A model generated the notes under the pieces. The model was not told the origin of the DNA. It was given only the letters and a program-made list of their open reading frames with translations, and did not search any database. A DNA stretch of 64,000 nucleotides from contig DAHVLJ010000004.1 of assembly GCA_027320425.1 (NCBI GenBank), positions 1-64,000 of the forward strand. The letters are read 5' to 3'. Below, in pieces: positions 47,710 through 56,263 of this stretch (within the stretch, counting starts at the first letter, position 1; every line of letters starts with the position of its first letter). The position numbers and the translations under genes were made by a program. The DNA comes from Nitrososphaerota archaeon. Lineage in GTDB: Archaea; Thermoproteota; Nitrososphaeria; Nitrososphaerales; Gagatemarchaeaceae.

Positions 47710-48222
47710 CTACGGACGGGGGGCTCTGTCCCGGGCGGTCGACCCAGCCGAGTATTGCTTCAGGAACCTGATGTTGAAGAGCGAAGCCTTGGCCGAGTTC
47801 CTTACCATTTCGTCAGAGTCTGACAGCGCCTCTGTCAACACGTGCTCGGAGTCCGCGCTCCCGACCGAGCCGAGCGCTGCGGCAGACTCGTGTCTTACGA
47901 TGGGGTCCTTGTCGTTTATGACCGCGTCTGCAAGCGCGCGGTTGCCTTCGGCGAGCCCGATCTGCCCGAGAGAGAAGGCTGCCTCATGCCGTACTAGCGG
48001 GTCAGGGTCGTTGTGGAGCACGTCCGCGAGAGTCGAGACCGCCTTGTGCCCTCCGACTTCGGCGAGGATGCACACCGCGTGCACTCGCAGGACCAGGCTC
48101 GGCTCTTCCTTGAGCACCTTGATGAAATATGACTCGTCCTTCTTCTCCCATGCCTCTTCCATCCCCTTCATGACCTTCAAGGCGTAGGCTTCGTCGTCGA
48201 CCACCGTCGTGGTGTACATCAT
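47710..48222 (-). CDS. HEAT-repeat protein with tandem HE motifs (deoxyhypusine hydroxylase-like)
   Basis: LVRHEAAFSLGQIGLAEGNRALADAVINDKDPIVRHESAAALGSVGSADSEHVLTEALSDSDEMVRNSAKASL. Confidence 0.72.
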   Translation of the reverse strand: MMYTTTVVDDEAYALKVMKGMEEAWEKKDESYFIKVLKEEPSLVLRVHAVCILAEVGGHKAVSTLADVLHNDPDPLVRHEAAFSLGQIGLAEGNRALADAVINDKDPIVRHESAAALGSVGSADSEHVLTEALSDSDEMVRNSAKASLFNIRFLKQYSAGSTARDRAPRP

Positions 48223-48272
48223 CGTACAGCCAGCCTCTTAGGGCCTATAAACGAAGCGCAGTGAGGAGGCGC

Positions 48273-49292
48273 TCAGGGCAACAGCAGGATCTTCCCCTGC
48301 ACTTCGCGGGACTCGATGATTTCGTGCGCTTCCTTTGCCGAGCTGAGAGGCAGCTTCCTGAAGATCGATGGACTCAGGCGGCCGGTCTTTGCCAACTGCA
48401 GCACGGCTTTGAGGTCTTCGCTGGTCTGGCCATAGGCACCCAGAATCTCCAATTCGTCCTGGTACACGCGGCGGACGTCGACCTCTGACTTCGGCCCCGA
48501 CGTGAGGCCGAGCACTACCATCCTCCCTCCCCTTGCCAGGCAGTCGATGCTCGCCGTCCAAGTGTCACCCCCTACGTGGTCGAAGACGACCGAAGCGCCG
48601 AGCCCTTCAGTGATAGAGCGGACCTGTTCCACGAAGTCACGGGAACGGGAGTCCACCACGTAGTCTGCGCCGAGAGCCTTCACAAAATCTCCCTTCCTTG
48701 CGTCGCCTACGGCTGCTATGACTTTGGCCCCTCGGTGCTTGGCCACCTGGACCGCGGCATGCCCAAGGCCTCCCGCGGCGCCCCACACAAGGACCGTGTC
48801 CTGCTCCCCAACCGAGGCCTTGGATACGAGGGCGTTCCATACGGTCGCGAAGTTCACCGGGAGGGCTGCGGCGACCTCGGCGTCGACTCCATCGAGCGGC
48901 AGGAGGCTCGCGGCTGGTACTCTAACCAGTTCAGCGTACCCCCCGTCGGTCGCGACCCCGACGAACCCTCTATTGACGCAGAGGTTCGGCCTGCCGCGAC
49001 GACAGTAGATGCAAGTTCCGTCGCTTAGGATCGGTCTTACCAAGACCTTCGTCCCCTTCTCGGGCCCTTCCGCGCCCGGACCCAACGACACGACCTCGCC
49101 GGCGATGTCCGTGCCGAGAATGTGGGGGAGCGTCGTCTTGTATCTACCGCCTCTGGCCCAGACGTCGATCCTGTTTACTCCGCACGCGATAACTCTGACC
49201 AGGGCTTCCCCTTCCACAGGCTTCGGCTCGGGAATATCGTCCTCCACAAGGACGTCTGGTCCGCCCGTACTGTGATACCTTGCAGCTTTCAA
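48273..49292 (-). CDS. Zinc-type alcohol dehydrogenase / quinone oxidoreductase family
   Basis: MDR fold: LPHILGTDIAGEVVSLGPG; CIYCRRGRPNLCVN; VLVWGAAGGLGHAAVQVAKHRGAKVIA. Confidence 0.9.
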   Translation of the reverse strand: MKAARYHSTGGPDVLVEDDIPEPKPVEGEALVRVIACGVNRIDVWARGGRYKTTLPHILGTDIAGEVVSLGPGAEGPEKGTKVLVRPILSDGTCIYCRRGRPNLCVNRGFVGVATDGGYAELVRVPAASLLPLDGVDAEVAAALPVNFATVWNALVSKASVGEQDTVLVWGAAGGLGHAAVQVAKHRGAKVIAAVGDARKGDFVKALGADYVVDSRSRDFVEQVRSITEGLGASVVFDHVGGDTWTASIDCLARGGRMVVLGLTSGPKSEVDVRRVYQDELEILGAYGQTSEDLKAVLQLAKTGRLSPSIFRKLPLSSAKEAHEIIESREVQGKILLLP

Positions 49293-49325
49293 ACTCTGTG
49301 GGTCAGACGAACGGAATACTTAGGG

Positions 49326-50900
49326 CTACGCGTGGGACGCGGCATCGCGCTTAGGCGGCAAGACGAGGCTCCATACTGCCACGATCGCCAGGTTGACCGC
49401 CAGCGCTATCAGACCGATGTAGAGGATACCGAAAGGCGAGGGGAGGGCATAGGTCGAATAGTGCCAGATTGAGAAGTTGTTCTTCAGTTCCATCAGATAG
49501 ACGCCGACTACCTCGCCTACGAGCAACCCCGTGATGAGTGAATGCTTGTTCAACCTGCTGGTGAAGAGCCCCAGGAATACGGCGGGAAGTGTCTGGACGA
49601 TCATGATGCCGCCGAAGAGCTGCAGCTGGATGGCGTACGTCGACACGACTACGAAGACGAACCCGAGCGCGATGAACTTGAACACCACGGAAGCCCATTT
49701 CGAAAGGGTGGTTTCCCCCTGAGGGGTAATGTTCGGCCTGAACTCCTTCACGATGTTCCTAGTGAGCAGGTTGGCCTGGGCTATGGCCATGATGGCTGCG
49801 GGCACAAGACCACCAATGAAGACGCCAAGCAGGGCAACCCCTGCGAACCAGCTCGGTAGCGTGGTCAGTATCAAAGCAGGGACGACGAGCACTCCCTGTG
49901 TGACACCAGTGCCCGACAACGGATAACCATGGAGGAAAGACATCGCCGCGCTGCTGCCGTAGACGAGGACCCCGAACATCGCGAGGACACCCAGCCCCAG
50001 ACCATAGAAAGGCAGCAGGGAAGTGCTTTTCCTGACCTTCTCTGGATCCTGAGCGCTAAGGACGCCGTTCACCGCGTGCGGGTAGAGATAGAGCGCCAGG
50101 GCGCTGATCAGGAAGGTGCTCCAGTATGCGTTGGTAAGAGTGACCGGCAGCGTCGGCAGGACTGCGATCGTATGCTGAGTTCCCGTGTTGTAAGGAGAAA
50201 GCGTCTTCGAAGCTGCTGAGAACGCCCCCCCGAACCCGCCAGAAGACGCGATGACAGCCAGAACTGCGATAACTCCGAGGAAGATGAGCAGGTCCTTCAT
50301 CACAGCGGTGAGCGTCGCTCCCCTGAGACCGCTGGTGTAAGTGAAAGCGGCGAGGACTACGAAAGCTAGCACCAGCGCGACCTCTGAGATCGTCGTCACG
50401 TCCCCGACCCCGTTCAACATCGCCGCCAAGACCGCCTGCATCCCAACAATCTGTAGGGCGATGTACGGAAGTTCGGCTATTATTCCGACTATGGCCACCA
50501 ACATGGCGAGCGTCCTGCTGTTGAAGGTGCCCTTCACGAAATCGGCAGTGGTGATGTATCCTTTCTCGTGGGACACCTTCCATAGCTTGGGCATCACCAC
50601 GATGGCTACCCCGAAGGTAAGCGCGACGTACGGGACTGCGAAGAAGTAGAAAGCTCCCGACCCAGGGACGCCGAAGATGCCTGCGTATACCCCAGATGGC
50701 ACAGAGATGAAAGTGTAGGCAGTGTACAGGTCTGCCCCCACCAAGAACCAGACCAAGACGGTCCCTAGCCGTCTCCCAGCCAGCGCCCACTCCCCGAGGT
50801 CGCTCATGTCGCCCCGCCTCCATCTGCCTCCCCAGAAGCCGAGGAATACGAAGACCACGAACAGGGCCAAGAACGCGACGATGCCTTCGATGGCTAGCAT
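49326..50900 (-). CDS. Sodium:solute symporter (SSS family)
   Basis: About 13 TM segments; LGEWALAGRRLGTVLVWFLVGADLYTAYTFISVPSGVYA. Confidence 0.9.
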   Translation of the reverse strand: MLAIEGIVAFLALFVVFVFLGFWGGRWRRGDMSDLGEWALAGRRLGTVLVWFLVGADLYTAYTFISVPSGVYAGIFGVPGSGAFYFFAVPYVALTFGVAIVVMPKLWKVSHEKGYITTADFVKGTFNSRTLAMLVAIVGIIAELPYIALQIVGMQAVLAAMLNGVGDVTTISEVALVLAFVVLAAFTYTSGLRGATLTAVMKDLLIFLGVIAVLAVIASSGGFGGAFSAASKTLSPYNTGTQHTIAVLPTLPVTLTNAYWSTFLISALALYLYPHAVNGVLSAQDPEKVRKSTSLLPFYGLGLGVLAMFGVLVYGSSAAMSFLHGYPLSGTGVTQGVLVVPALILTTLPSWFAGVALLGVFIGGLVPAAIMAIAQANLLTRNIVKEFRPNITPQGETTLSKWASVVFKFIALGFVFVVVSTYAIQLQLFGGIMIVQTLPAVFLGLFTSRLNKHSLITGLLVGEVVGVYLMELKNNFSIWHYSTYALPSPFGILYIGLIALAVNLAIVAVWSLVLPPKRDAASHA

Positions 50901-50901
50901 G

Positions 50902-51096
50902 TCACGACTTGCTCCCCAACAGGTTGGCTGCGACGAAGAACAGAACCCCGCATAAGACGAGCCAGATCATCTGATACCACCAGAAGAAGGGGACCCCCGC
51001 CCACTCTGGGTTCACGACGTTATAGAAAGGGACGTCGAACAGGAACAGGAACGGGATGACAATCAAGACAGCCGCGATTGCTTCTCTTGACTTCAC
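50902..51096 (-). CDS. DUF3311 small membrane protein paired with SSS symporter
   Basis: AAVLIVIPFLFLFDVPFYNVVNPEWAGVPFFWWYQMIWLVLCGVLFFVA. Confidence 0.8.
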   Translation of the reverse strand: MKSREAIAAVLIVIPFLFLFDVPFYNVVNPEWAGVPFFWWYQMIWLVLCGVLFFVAANLLGSKS

Positions 51097-51343
51097 GCGC
51101 GCCGAATAGTTAGCATATTCTGAATATAAGATTGAGGGAAATTCAGACAGAAGACCTCAAGTTAGCCGATTGTCGAATTTCTTCAGCCACGCAAGCATCC
51201 GTACCAGGGAGGGGTTGCCGGGAGGCAACATAGAACGAAGGTCAAAGGAAGAAACCAGCTCTGACACCCTTTCGCCATGGTCGCTGCTCCAATCGGCTCT
51301 GGTGAAATCCAGGCAAGACGAACCACGCGAGCAGGACTGAAGG

Positions 51344-51475
51344 CGGGCCCTGTGGGATTCGAATTCGTGGGCGCTGTCGCGCCTCCCACGGCATGCTGGT
51401 GACTCCCACAGACTAGCTAAGAGCCAGCCGCTGACAGTGAGACGTTTCTCACTAACCTGGCTGAGCCAAGGGCCC
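51344..51475 (-). tRNA. tRNA-Lys(CTT) with three introns
   Basis: Mature 75-nt cloverleaf: GGGCCCT-TG-GCTC-AGCCAGGTTA-GAGC-G-GCTGG-CTCTTAA-CCAGC-ATGCC-GTGGG-TTCGAAT-CCCAC-AGGGCCC-G. Requires removal of 51433-51451 (22/23), 51401-51417 (37/38) and 51364-51384 (53/54). Confidence 0.9.
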
Positions 51476-51628
51476 GCATTCCTTGGCGGGATTGGTGAGC
51501 GATTAAAGCGTTTGTTCCGAGGTTCTGCGTTTCGAGCCTCGTCTTTGCTTTCGAGAAGGCTCTCGGCAGGCCCTCTGGGCACCGCAGATTTTCACTGTTG
51601 ATATACCGGAGCCGGGTTCCGGGGCTCG

Positions 51629-52669
51629 TTGGGTCGTCTCAGTTTCGTGGGCCTGGGCCTGGGGCCCAAAGGGATAACGTTGGAGGGGGTAGACGAGCTC
51701 AAGGCGGCAGACGTGGTATACCTAGAGTACTACACCACCCCGCATGAGCCTAGCCTGATCAGAGAGCTGGCAAGAGCGATAGGAAAGGACCCGACCGTAG
51801 TGGACAGGGAGTTTGTCGAAAACGGGAGCGTGATACTATCGGGAGCTGAGAAGAAGAGGGTAGCCCTCGCCGTTCTCGGAGACCCGATGATAGCGACCAC
51901 CCACAACGAGCTCAGGGCAAGGGCGATCAAGCAGGGAACAGAGACGCGGGTGATCCACTCAGCCACCATCGGATCCGCAGCCGCGAGCGTGTCAGGACTC
52001 CAGTCCTACAAGTTCTCCAGGACCGTGACAGTCACCAGAGAGTCGGTGGGGAAGCTCGCACAGGCGTACCACATCCTGCACGATAACCTCCTCGAAGGGG
52101 CGCACACGCTGCTGCTGCTCGAGTATGACCTGAAGAGCGGCGAGGGGGTATCTCCTCCCGGCGCGATCGCAGGGCTCTTTCTCGCCGAGGGGAACTTCAA
52201 GAGAGGAGTGGTCGGAGAGAAGACTTTCGCGCTAGTGCTGTCAAGGGTGGGACGGGGGGATGCGGCGCGCAAGGCGGGAGAATTGGGCGCGCTTTCGAAA
52301 CTAGACTACGGGGAGCCGCCTCACTGCATCGTCATCCCAGGAAAGTTGCACTTCTCGGAGACGGAAGCGCTGGCAGCGATATTTTCCATTCCCGAGGGCT
52401 TGGTCAGGGGCAACTCCGACGCCGTGCTTCGGACCGCACAATCCCTCGTCCCGAAATACGTGACGAAGACGAGAAGGGCGCTGGACTCCGTGAGGGACAA
52501 GCTGGGCCCCCAGTATGAGCACTTGCTCGAGAACGCGGAGCTGTACATGAAAGACGCGGAAACCTTCCTGGCCAATGGCGAAGACGAGATGGCCATGCTG
52601 AGCATAGGCTACGCCGAAGGGCTTTTGGACTCGCTGTCGTTCGCCGGAGTCGTCAAGATAGACTGGTAG
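51629..52669 (+). CDS. dph5: Diphthine synthase (TTG start)
   Basis: LSFVGLGLGPKGITLEGVDELKAADVVYLEYYTT; VLGDPMIATTHNELRARA; IHSATIGSAAASVSGLQSYKFSRTVTV. Confidence 0.93.
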   Translation: MGRLSFVGLGLGPKGITLEGVDELKAADVVYLEYYTTPHEPSLIRELARAIGKDPTVVDREFVENGSVILSGAEKKRVALAVLGDPMIATTHNELRARAIKQGTETRVIHSATIGSAAASVSGLQSYKFSRTVTVTRESVGKLAQAYHILHDNLLEGAHTLLLLEYDLKSGEGVSPPGAIAGLFLAEGNFKRGVVGEKTFALVLSRVGRGDAARKAGELGALSKLDYGEPPHCIVIPGKLHFSETEALAAIFSIPEGLVRGNSDAVLRTAQSLVPKYVTKTRRALDSVRDKLGPQYEHLLENAELYMKDAETFLANGEDEMAMLSIGYAEGLLDSLSFAGVVKIDW

Positions 52670-52672
52670 CAG

Positions 52673-53272
52673 ATGAAAAGCAAACGCTTGCTCGCCGCCG
52701 TCTTCGCCATGGGCCTCGAAGGGAAGAAGGTAGGAGCCGCGTCTCTCGCGGCAGGGCTCGGGCTTACGAAAGCCGAGGCAGAGACCGAAGTCAAGGGTCT
52801 GTCTGAGAGGGGACTGGTGGAGAGATCCGGAGGCTCGATCGTCACCACTCCCAAGGGACGGAAGGAGATCAAAGTGGTCTTCATCGGGGGAGGCTTCGAG
52901 ATAATCCACTACGGCCACGTCTACACGATAGGGAAGGCAAAGGGATTGGGCGACGTGCTCGTGGTGTCCGTCGCCAGAGACACCACTATCAGGCGGAGAA
53001 AGAAGAGGGAGCCGGTCGTAGGTGAAAACGACCGGGTGAAGCTACTTTCGGCCCTGAAGGACGTCGACGCCGCCATACTCGGGGTGAAGGGAGACATCTA
53101 TGTCACGCTTCAGAAGGTCTCGCCTGACATCGTGGCCCTCGGTTACGACCAGTACCACATGGAAGGTGAGATCAAGAGGGAGGCGGCGAAACGCGGACTG
53201 AATGTCAGGGTAGTGAGACTCGGTTCACCCTATCCGGAGATAAAGACGACCAGGCTCCTTAACGAGCTCTAA
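52673..53272 (+). CDS. HTH domain fused to FAD synthase-like cytidylyltransferase
   Basis: N-terminal wHTH (ASLAAGLGLTKAEAETEVKGLSERGLVERSGG); GGGFEIIHYGHVYTIGKAKGLGDVLVVSVA nucleotidyltransferase (HxGH-like). Confidence 0.82.
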   Translation: MKSKRLLAAVFAMGLEGKKVGAASLAAGLGLTKAEAETEVKGLSERGLVERSGGSIVTTPKGRKEIKVVFIGGGFEIIHYGHVYTIGKAKGLGDVLVVSVARDTTIRRRKKREPVVGENDRVKLLSALKDVDAAILGVKGDIYVTLQKVSPDIVALGYDQYHMEGEIKREAAKRGLNVRVVRLGSPYPEIKTTRLLNEL

Positions 53273-53934
53273 GACTTCAGCTTCTTCTCGAGACGGGCCA
53301 TGGACGCGCTTATGGAGTCTCTTCCGATCTCCTCGGCCAACAGCCCCCTTGTGTCTTCGACGAGCATGCGCGCGACGTCTATCTTGCGGCGTGCCCCGTT
53401 AGCGACATGGTCGAAGACGGCGAGAGGAGAGCATATCGAGTAGAGAGCTTCCATCGTCTCGAAATACTTCTTCGCCTTCGAGAGCTTTCGCTGGAGGATA
53501 GAGTCGAGGACGAGGCGTTTGAGCTCTCCTACAGAGTCGAGCAGCCCCAGCAGGTAAGCCTCCGGAGAGGCACCAAGCGCTTCCATGGAAGGGATGGGTT
53601 TGCCTTTGGCTAGAGAGATGATGGTGCTAGCTTCCACCACCTCAGTCTCAGGCGAGACGATGTACCTCGAAACTGAGCTGTCAGACGACGTCTTGAGCCC
53701 TCTCAGGAGCGCCTTCGCCTTCTCGAGCTCCCGCTCCCCTTCCTTCAGCTTCCCAGTGTGCACATCGATGATTGCGCGAGAGGAGGCGGCGATTACGTCC
53801 CTGCTGTCTTTTATCACTCGGTCCCGCCGGGAAAGCTGCTCGGCGAATCGGGTCTCCATGGCCTTGATCGAGCGTCTGACTTCTTCCAAACTATTCCCAC
53901 GCACCAATCCGGGTGATGATAAGTCTACTCGCAC
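53269..53934 (-). CDS. Archaeal translin-family protein
   Basis: All-helical; RDRVIKDSRDVIAASSRAIIDVHTGKLKEGERELEKAKALL ... EAYLLGLLDSVGELKRLVLDSI. Confidence 0.7.
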   Translation of the reverse strand: MRVDLSSPGLVRGNSLEEVRRSIKAMETRFAEQLSRRDRVIKDSRDVIAASSRAIIDVHTGKLKEGERELEKAKALLRGLKTSSDSSVSRYIVSPETEVVEASTIISLAKGKPIPSMEALGASPEAYLLGLLDSVGELKRLVLDSILQRKLSKAKKYFETMEALYSICSPLAVFDHVANGARRKIDVARMLVEDTRGLLAEEIGRDSISASMARLEKKLKS

Positions 53935-54003
53935 AAAGCGGGCCGAGGCGGCACTTTCAGAGAGCGGTCACCGCCGACGATGGCATCCAGAAGGCACCTT
54001 ATC

Positions 54004-54027
54004 TTAGCAGTCCCTCCCTGCTGCTAA
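54004..54027. other. Inverted repeat / stem-loop in 340-bp intergenic region
   Basis: TTAGCAG-tccctccctg-CTGCTAA perfect 7-bp arms. Confidence 0.4.
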
Positions 54028-54215
54028 AGAGAGCCCGGCATGGTGAAACGAACGAGCCATGTTGCGTCGCGCGCGGCGCGGAAGACGGGGCCGTGGCTCG
54101 CCTTGGATCTGTCAAAGACATGGGGAGTCCCGTCCTTAGAGTGTTTATCAAACCAGATTTTGCTGGCTGCACGGTTCGCAATGCCTTCGATGCGGGGGCG
54201 GTTTTCTTGAGGCTG

Positions 54216-54534
54216 GTGAAGCGACTTCCCCAATAAGCGATACATCTCAGGCCGGGCGAAGGAGTACGCCGCCATGAATTCACTGAAGAAGGACGGGTGG
54301 GTCGTCGCCAGGAGCGCAGCTTCGCACGGGGCGGTCGACGTGTTCGCAGCAAAAGAAGGCAGGCTGCTCTTGCTCCAGGTGAAAAGCGGGAGCGCGAGGA
54401 CCACGAAGGAGGAGCTCGAGGAGTTGGTCGAGTGGGGCAAGAGTTCAAACGGGGACGCCGAGGTCTGGTACTACAAGGGGAGAGGCAAGCTGGTCAGGAG
54501 AAGGGTGCATGCGGCGGAGAGGATCAAAAGATGA
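54216..54534 (+). pseudogene. hjc: Hjc-like Holliday junction resolvase requiring a +1 shift at CCCC (54228-54231), or start at ATG 54274 without the N-terminal catalytic Glu
   Basis: GTG AAG CGA CTT CCC (C) AAT AAG CGA TAC ATC TCA GGC CGG GCG AAG GAG TAC gives VKRLPNKRYISGRAKEYAAMNSLKKDGWVVARSAASHGAVDVFAAKEGRLLLLQVKSG. Confidence 0.6.
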
Positions 54535-54689
54535 AGGCAAGCTGTTTCTTCTGTGACGCTGAGCTCGAAGTGGTCCTGCACACCTTCAAGGTCGGACCAA
54601 GAGAAGAGCCCGTATGCGAAGAGTGTCACGTCAAAACAACCAACAGGCTGAGGTCGAAAGCCGAAGAAGAGAAAGGAGCGTCAGGCTGA
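54531..54689 (+). CDS. Small zinc-finger protein
   Basis: MKASCFFCDAELEVVLHTFKVGPREEPVCEECHVKTTNRL; ATG overlaps the upstream stop. Confidence 0.65.
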   Translation: MKASCFFCDAELEVVLHTFKVGPREEPVCEECHVKTTNRLRSKAEEEKGASG

Positions 54690-55040
54690 GGCGCACGCGC
54701 GCTTCAGTTCACGGATCAGCGTCGAACACTCAGTGAACTTCTCCTCGTCGTCGTCCTTCCTGTAGCAATCCAGGGCCCTCTCGTAGTCTTCAAGCGCGCT
54801 CAGCGCCTTGAGCTGCGGCGTGATGGTCGGCTCGGACAAGATGAGCCTCCCGGCTGTTTCATACCAGCCGGCCGCATCCTCGTACTGTTCGAGCTGATAG
54901 AAGCAGCTGGCGATGGACTCGCAGGCGTCCACCTTGTGGGGAGAGGTGGAGAACTTCTCGAACTGTTCCTTCAGGGCATAGACGGCCGCGTTTCCGCTCC
55001 GCATCTTCTCCACGCTGAACCTTTCGGAAAAGTCATGCAA
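54681..55040 (-). CDS. TPR-like hypothetical protein
   Basis: Helical repeat pattern SCFYQLEQYEDAAGWYETAGRL ... LEDYERALDCYRKDDD. Confidence 0.6.
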   Translation of the reverse strand: MHDFSERFSVEKMRSGNAAVYALKEQFEKFSTSPHKVDACESIASCFYQLEQYEDAAGWYETAGRLILSEPTITPQLKALSALEDYERALDCYRKDDDEEKFTECSTLIRELKRACASA

Positions 55041-55114
55041 CGCCCACGAGCATGCTGGTATTGGCGCTTTCTGCCCCGTGGTCTGGTTTTGTTGAGCCGA
55101 GGGTCGAGGTTGGG

Positions 55115-55603
55115 TCAGTCAGCCTTCAGGACGGCGTCCTCGGCCTCCCTCAGCTTTCTCCTCGCCATTGCCTCCTTGAACCGCCTCTTCTCGGCCGGCG
55201 TGGTGAGGATCAGCGGAGGGATGGGCGTCGGCCTGCCCTTCTCGTCGAGCGCGACGTAGGTAAGGTAGCAAGACCCCGTGTGCGTCCCCTCGCGGTTCCT
55301 CGGGTCGAGGGCCTCGATGCGGACGCCTATCTCCATGGAGGTATGCCCTACGAAGTTGACCGCCGCCTTCATGGTGAGCAGGTCGCCGACGTAGACAGGG
55401 GCGTAGAAGTTCATCCTGTCGATCGAGGCGGTGACCACGTTCTTTCCCGCGTGCCTCCATGCCACGATGGCCGCCACCTCGTCCATGTATTTCATGATCG
55501 AGCCTCCGAATACGTTCCCCAGGACGTTGGCATCGGTAGGCATCATCAGCCTCGCCGTGGTCAGTTCTGACTCGGATGGTTTCTTCCCCTTGAGCTTGGC
55601 CAA
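55115..55603 (-). CDS. Acyl-CoA thioesterase (hotdog fold); likely TTG start 55603
   Basis: MMPTDANVLGNVFGGSIMKYMDEVAAIVAWRHAGKNVVTASIDRMNFYAPVYVGDLL. Confidence 0.9.
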   Translation of the reverse strand: MAKLKGKKPSESELTTARLMMPTDANVLGNVFGGSIMKYMDEVAAIVAWRHAGKNVVTASIDRMNFYAPVYVGDLLTMKAAVNFVGHTSMEIGVRIEALDPRNREGTHTGSCYLTYVALDEKGRPTPIPPLILTTPAEKRRFKEAMARRKLREAEDAVLKAD

Positions 55604-55663
55604 GAGCAGGCAGCTCTGCCAGGGCGGAACTTGATAAATGTGAACCGAAGAGGAACCGTGCCG

Positions 55664-56263
55664 ATGCTGGTCAGGCAGATGAAGGTTGGACCGATGGAGA
55701 ACTTCGTCTACATTGTGAAAGATGAAGCGAGCCACGATGCCCTCATAGTAGATTCAGGGTGGGAGACAGGCCCGATCCTGCGGGCGATGGAGGAAGCGAA
55801 GGCCAGGCCGAAATACGTCGTGGCGACCCACGAGCACTTCGACCATGTCTCCACGATAGACGAGCTCGCGGACAAAGTGGGCGCCGACGTGGTCGCTTAC
55901 AAGGGCTCCCCGGTCAGGTGCGACATCGAAGCGGCGGATATGTACGAATTGAAGCTGGGCGGGTCAGCCGCAAAAGTGATCCACACCCCGGGCCACACCT
56001 ATGACAGCCTCTGCCTCTACGATGGGAGGAACGTGTTCACTGGGGACACCCTCTTCGTGGGCACCATCGGGAAGTTCGAGCGCTCCAACGCCGCTGAAAT
56101 CTACCAGAGCCTTAGATCCATCATGGGGCTCCCCGGCGACACGGTCATGTATCCTGGGCACGACTACGGAGACGTCCCCAGCAGGACACTGGCGGAAGAG
56201 AGGAGGTCGAACCCGTACCTAGGTTTTAGCGACCTTGACTCGTTCCTTTCTGCTTTTTCGTGA
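55664..56263 (+). CDS. Metallo-beta-lactamase fold hydrolase (glyoxalase II-like)
   Basis: ATHEHFDHVSTIDEL; HTPGHTYDSLCLYDGRNVFTGDTLF; YPGHDYG. Confidence 0.92.
   Translation: MLVRQMKVGPMENFVYIVKDEASHDALIVDSGWETGPILRAMEEAKARPKYVVATHEHFDHVSTIDELADKVGADVVAYKGSPVRCDIEAADMYELKLGGSAAKVIHTPGHTYDSLCLYDGRNVFTGDTLFVGTIGKFERSNAAEIYQSLRSIMGLPGDTVMYPGHDYGDVPSRTLAEERRSNPYLGFSDLDSFLSAFS

Noticed and set aside
51157-51582. 141-aa minus-strand ORF (and the overlapping 68-aa ORF 51183-51389)
   Set aside because: Spans the whole intron-containing tRNA-Lys gene; no recognisable protein family; low-complexity Arg/Ser composition.
53999-54448. Minus-strand ORFs 53999-54448 and 54024-54440 opposite the hjc 5' region
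   Set aside because: Overlap the hjc-like coding sequence on the opposite strand and have unstructured Arg/Ser/Pro-rich translations; no homology recognised.
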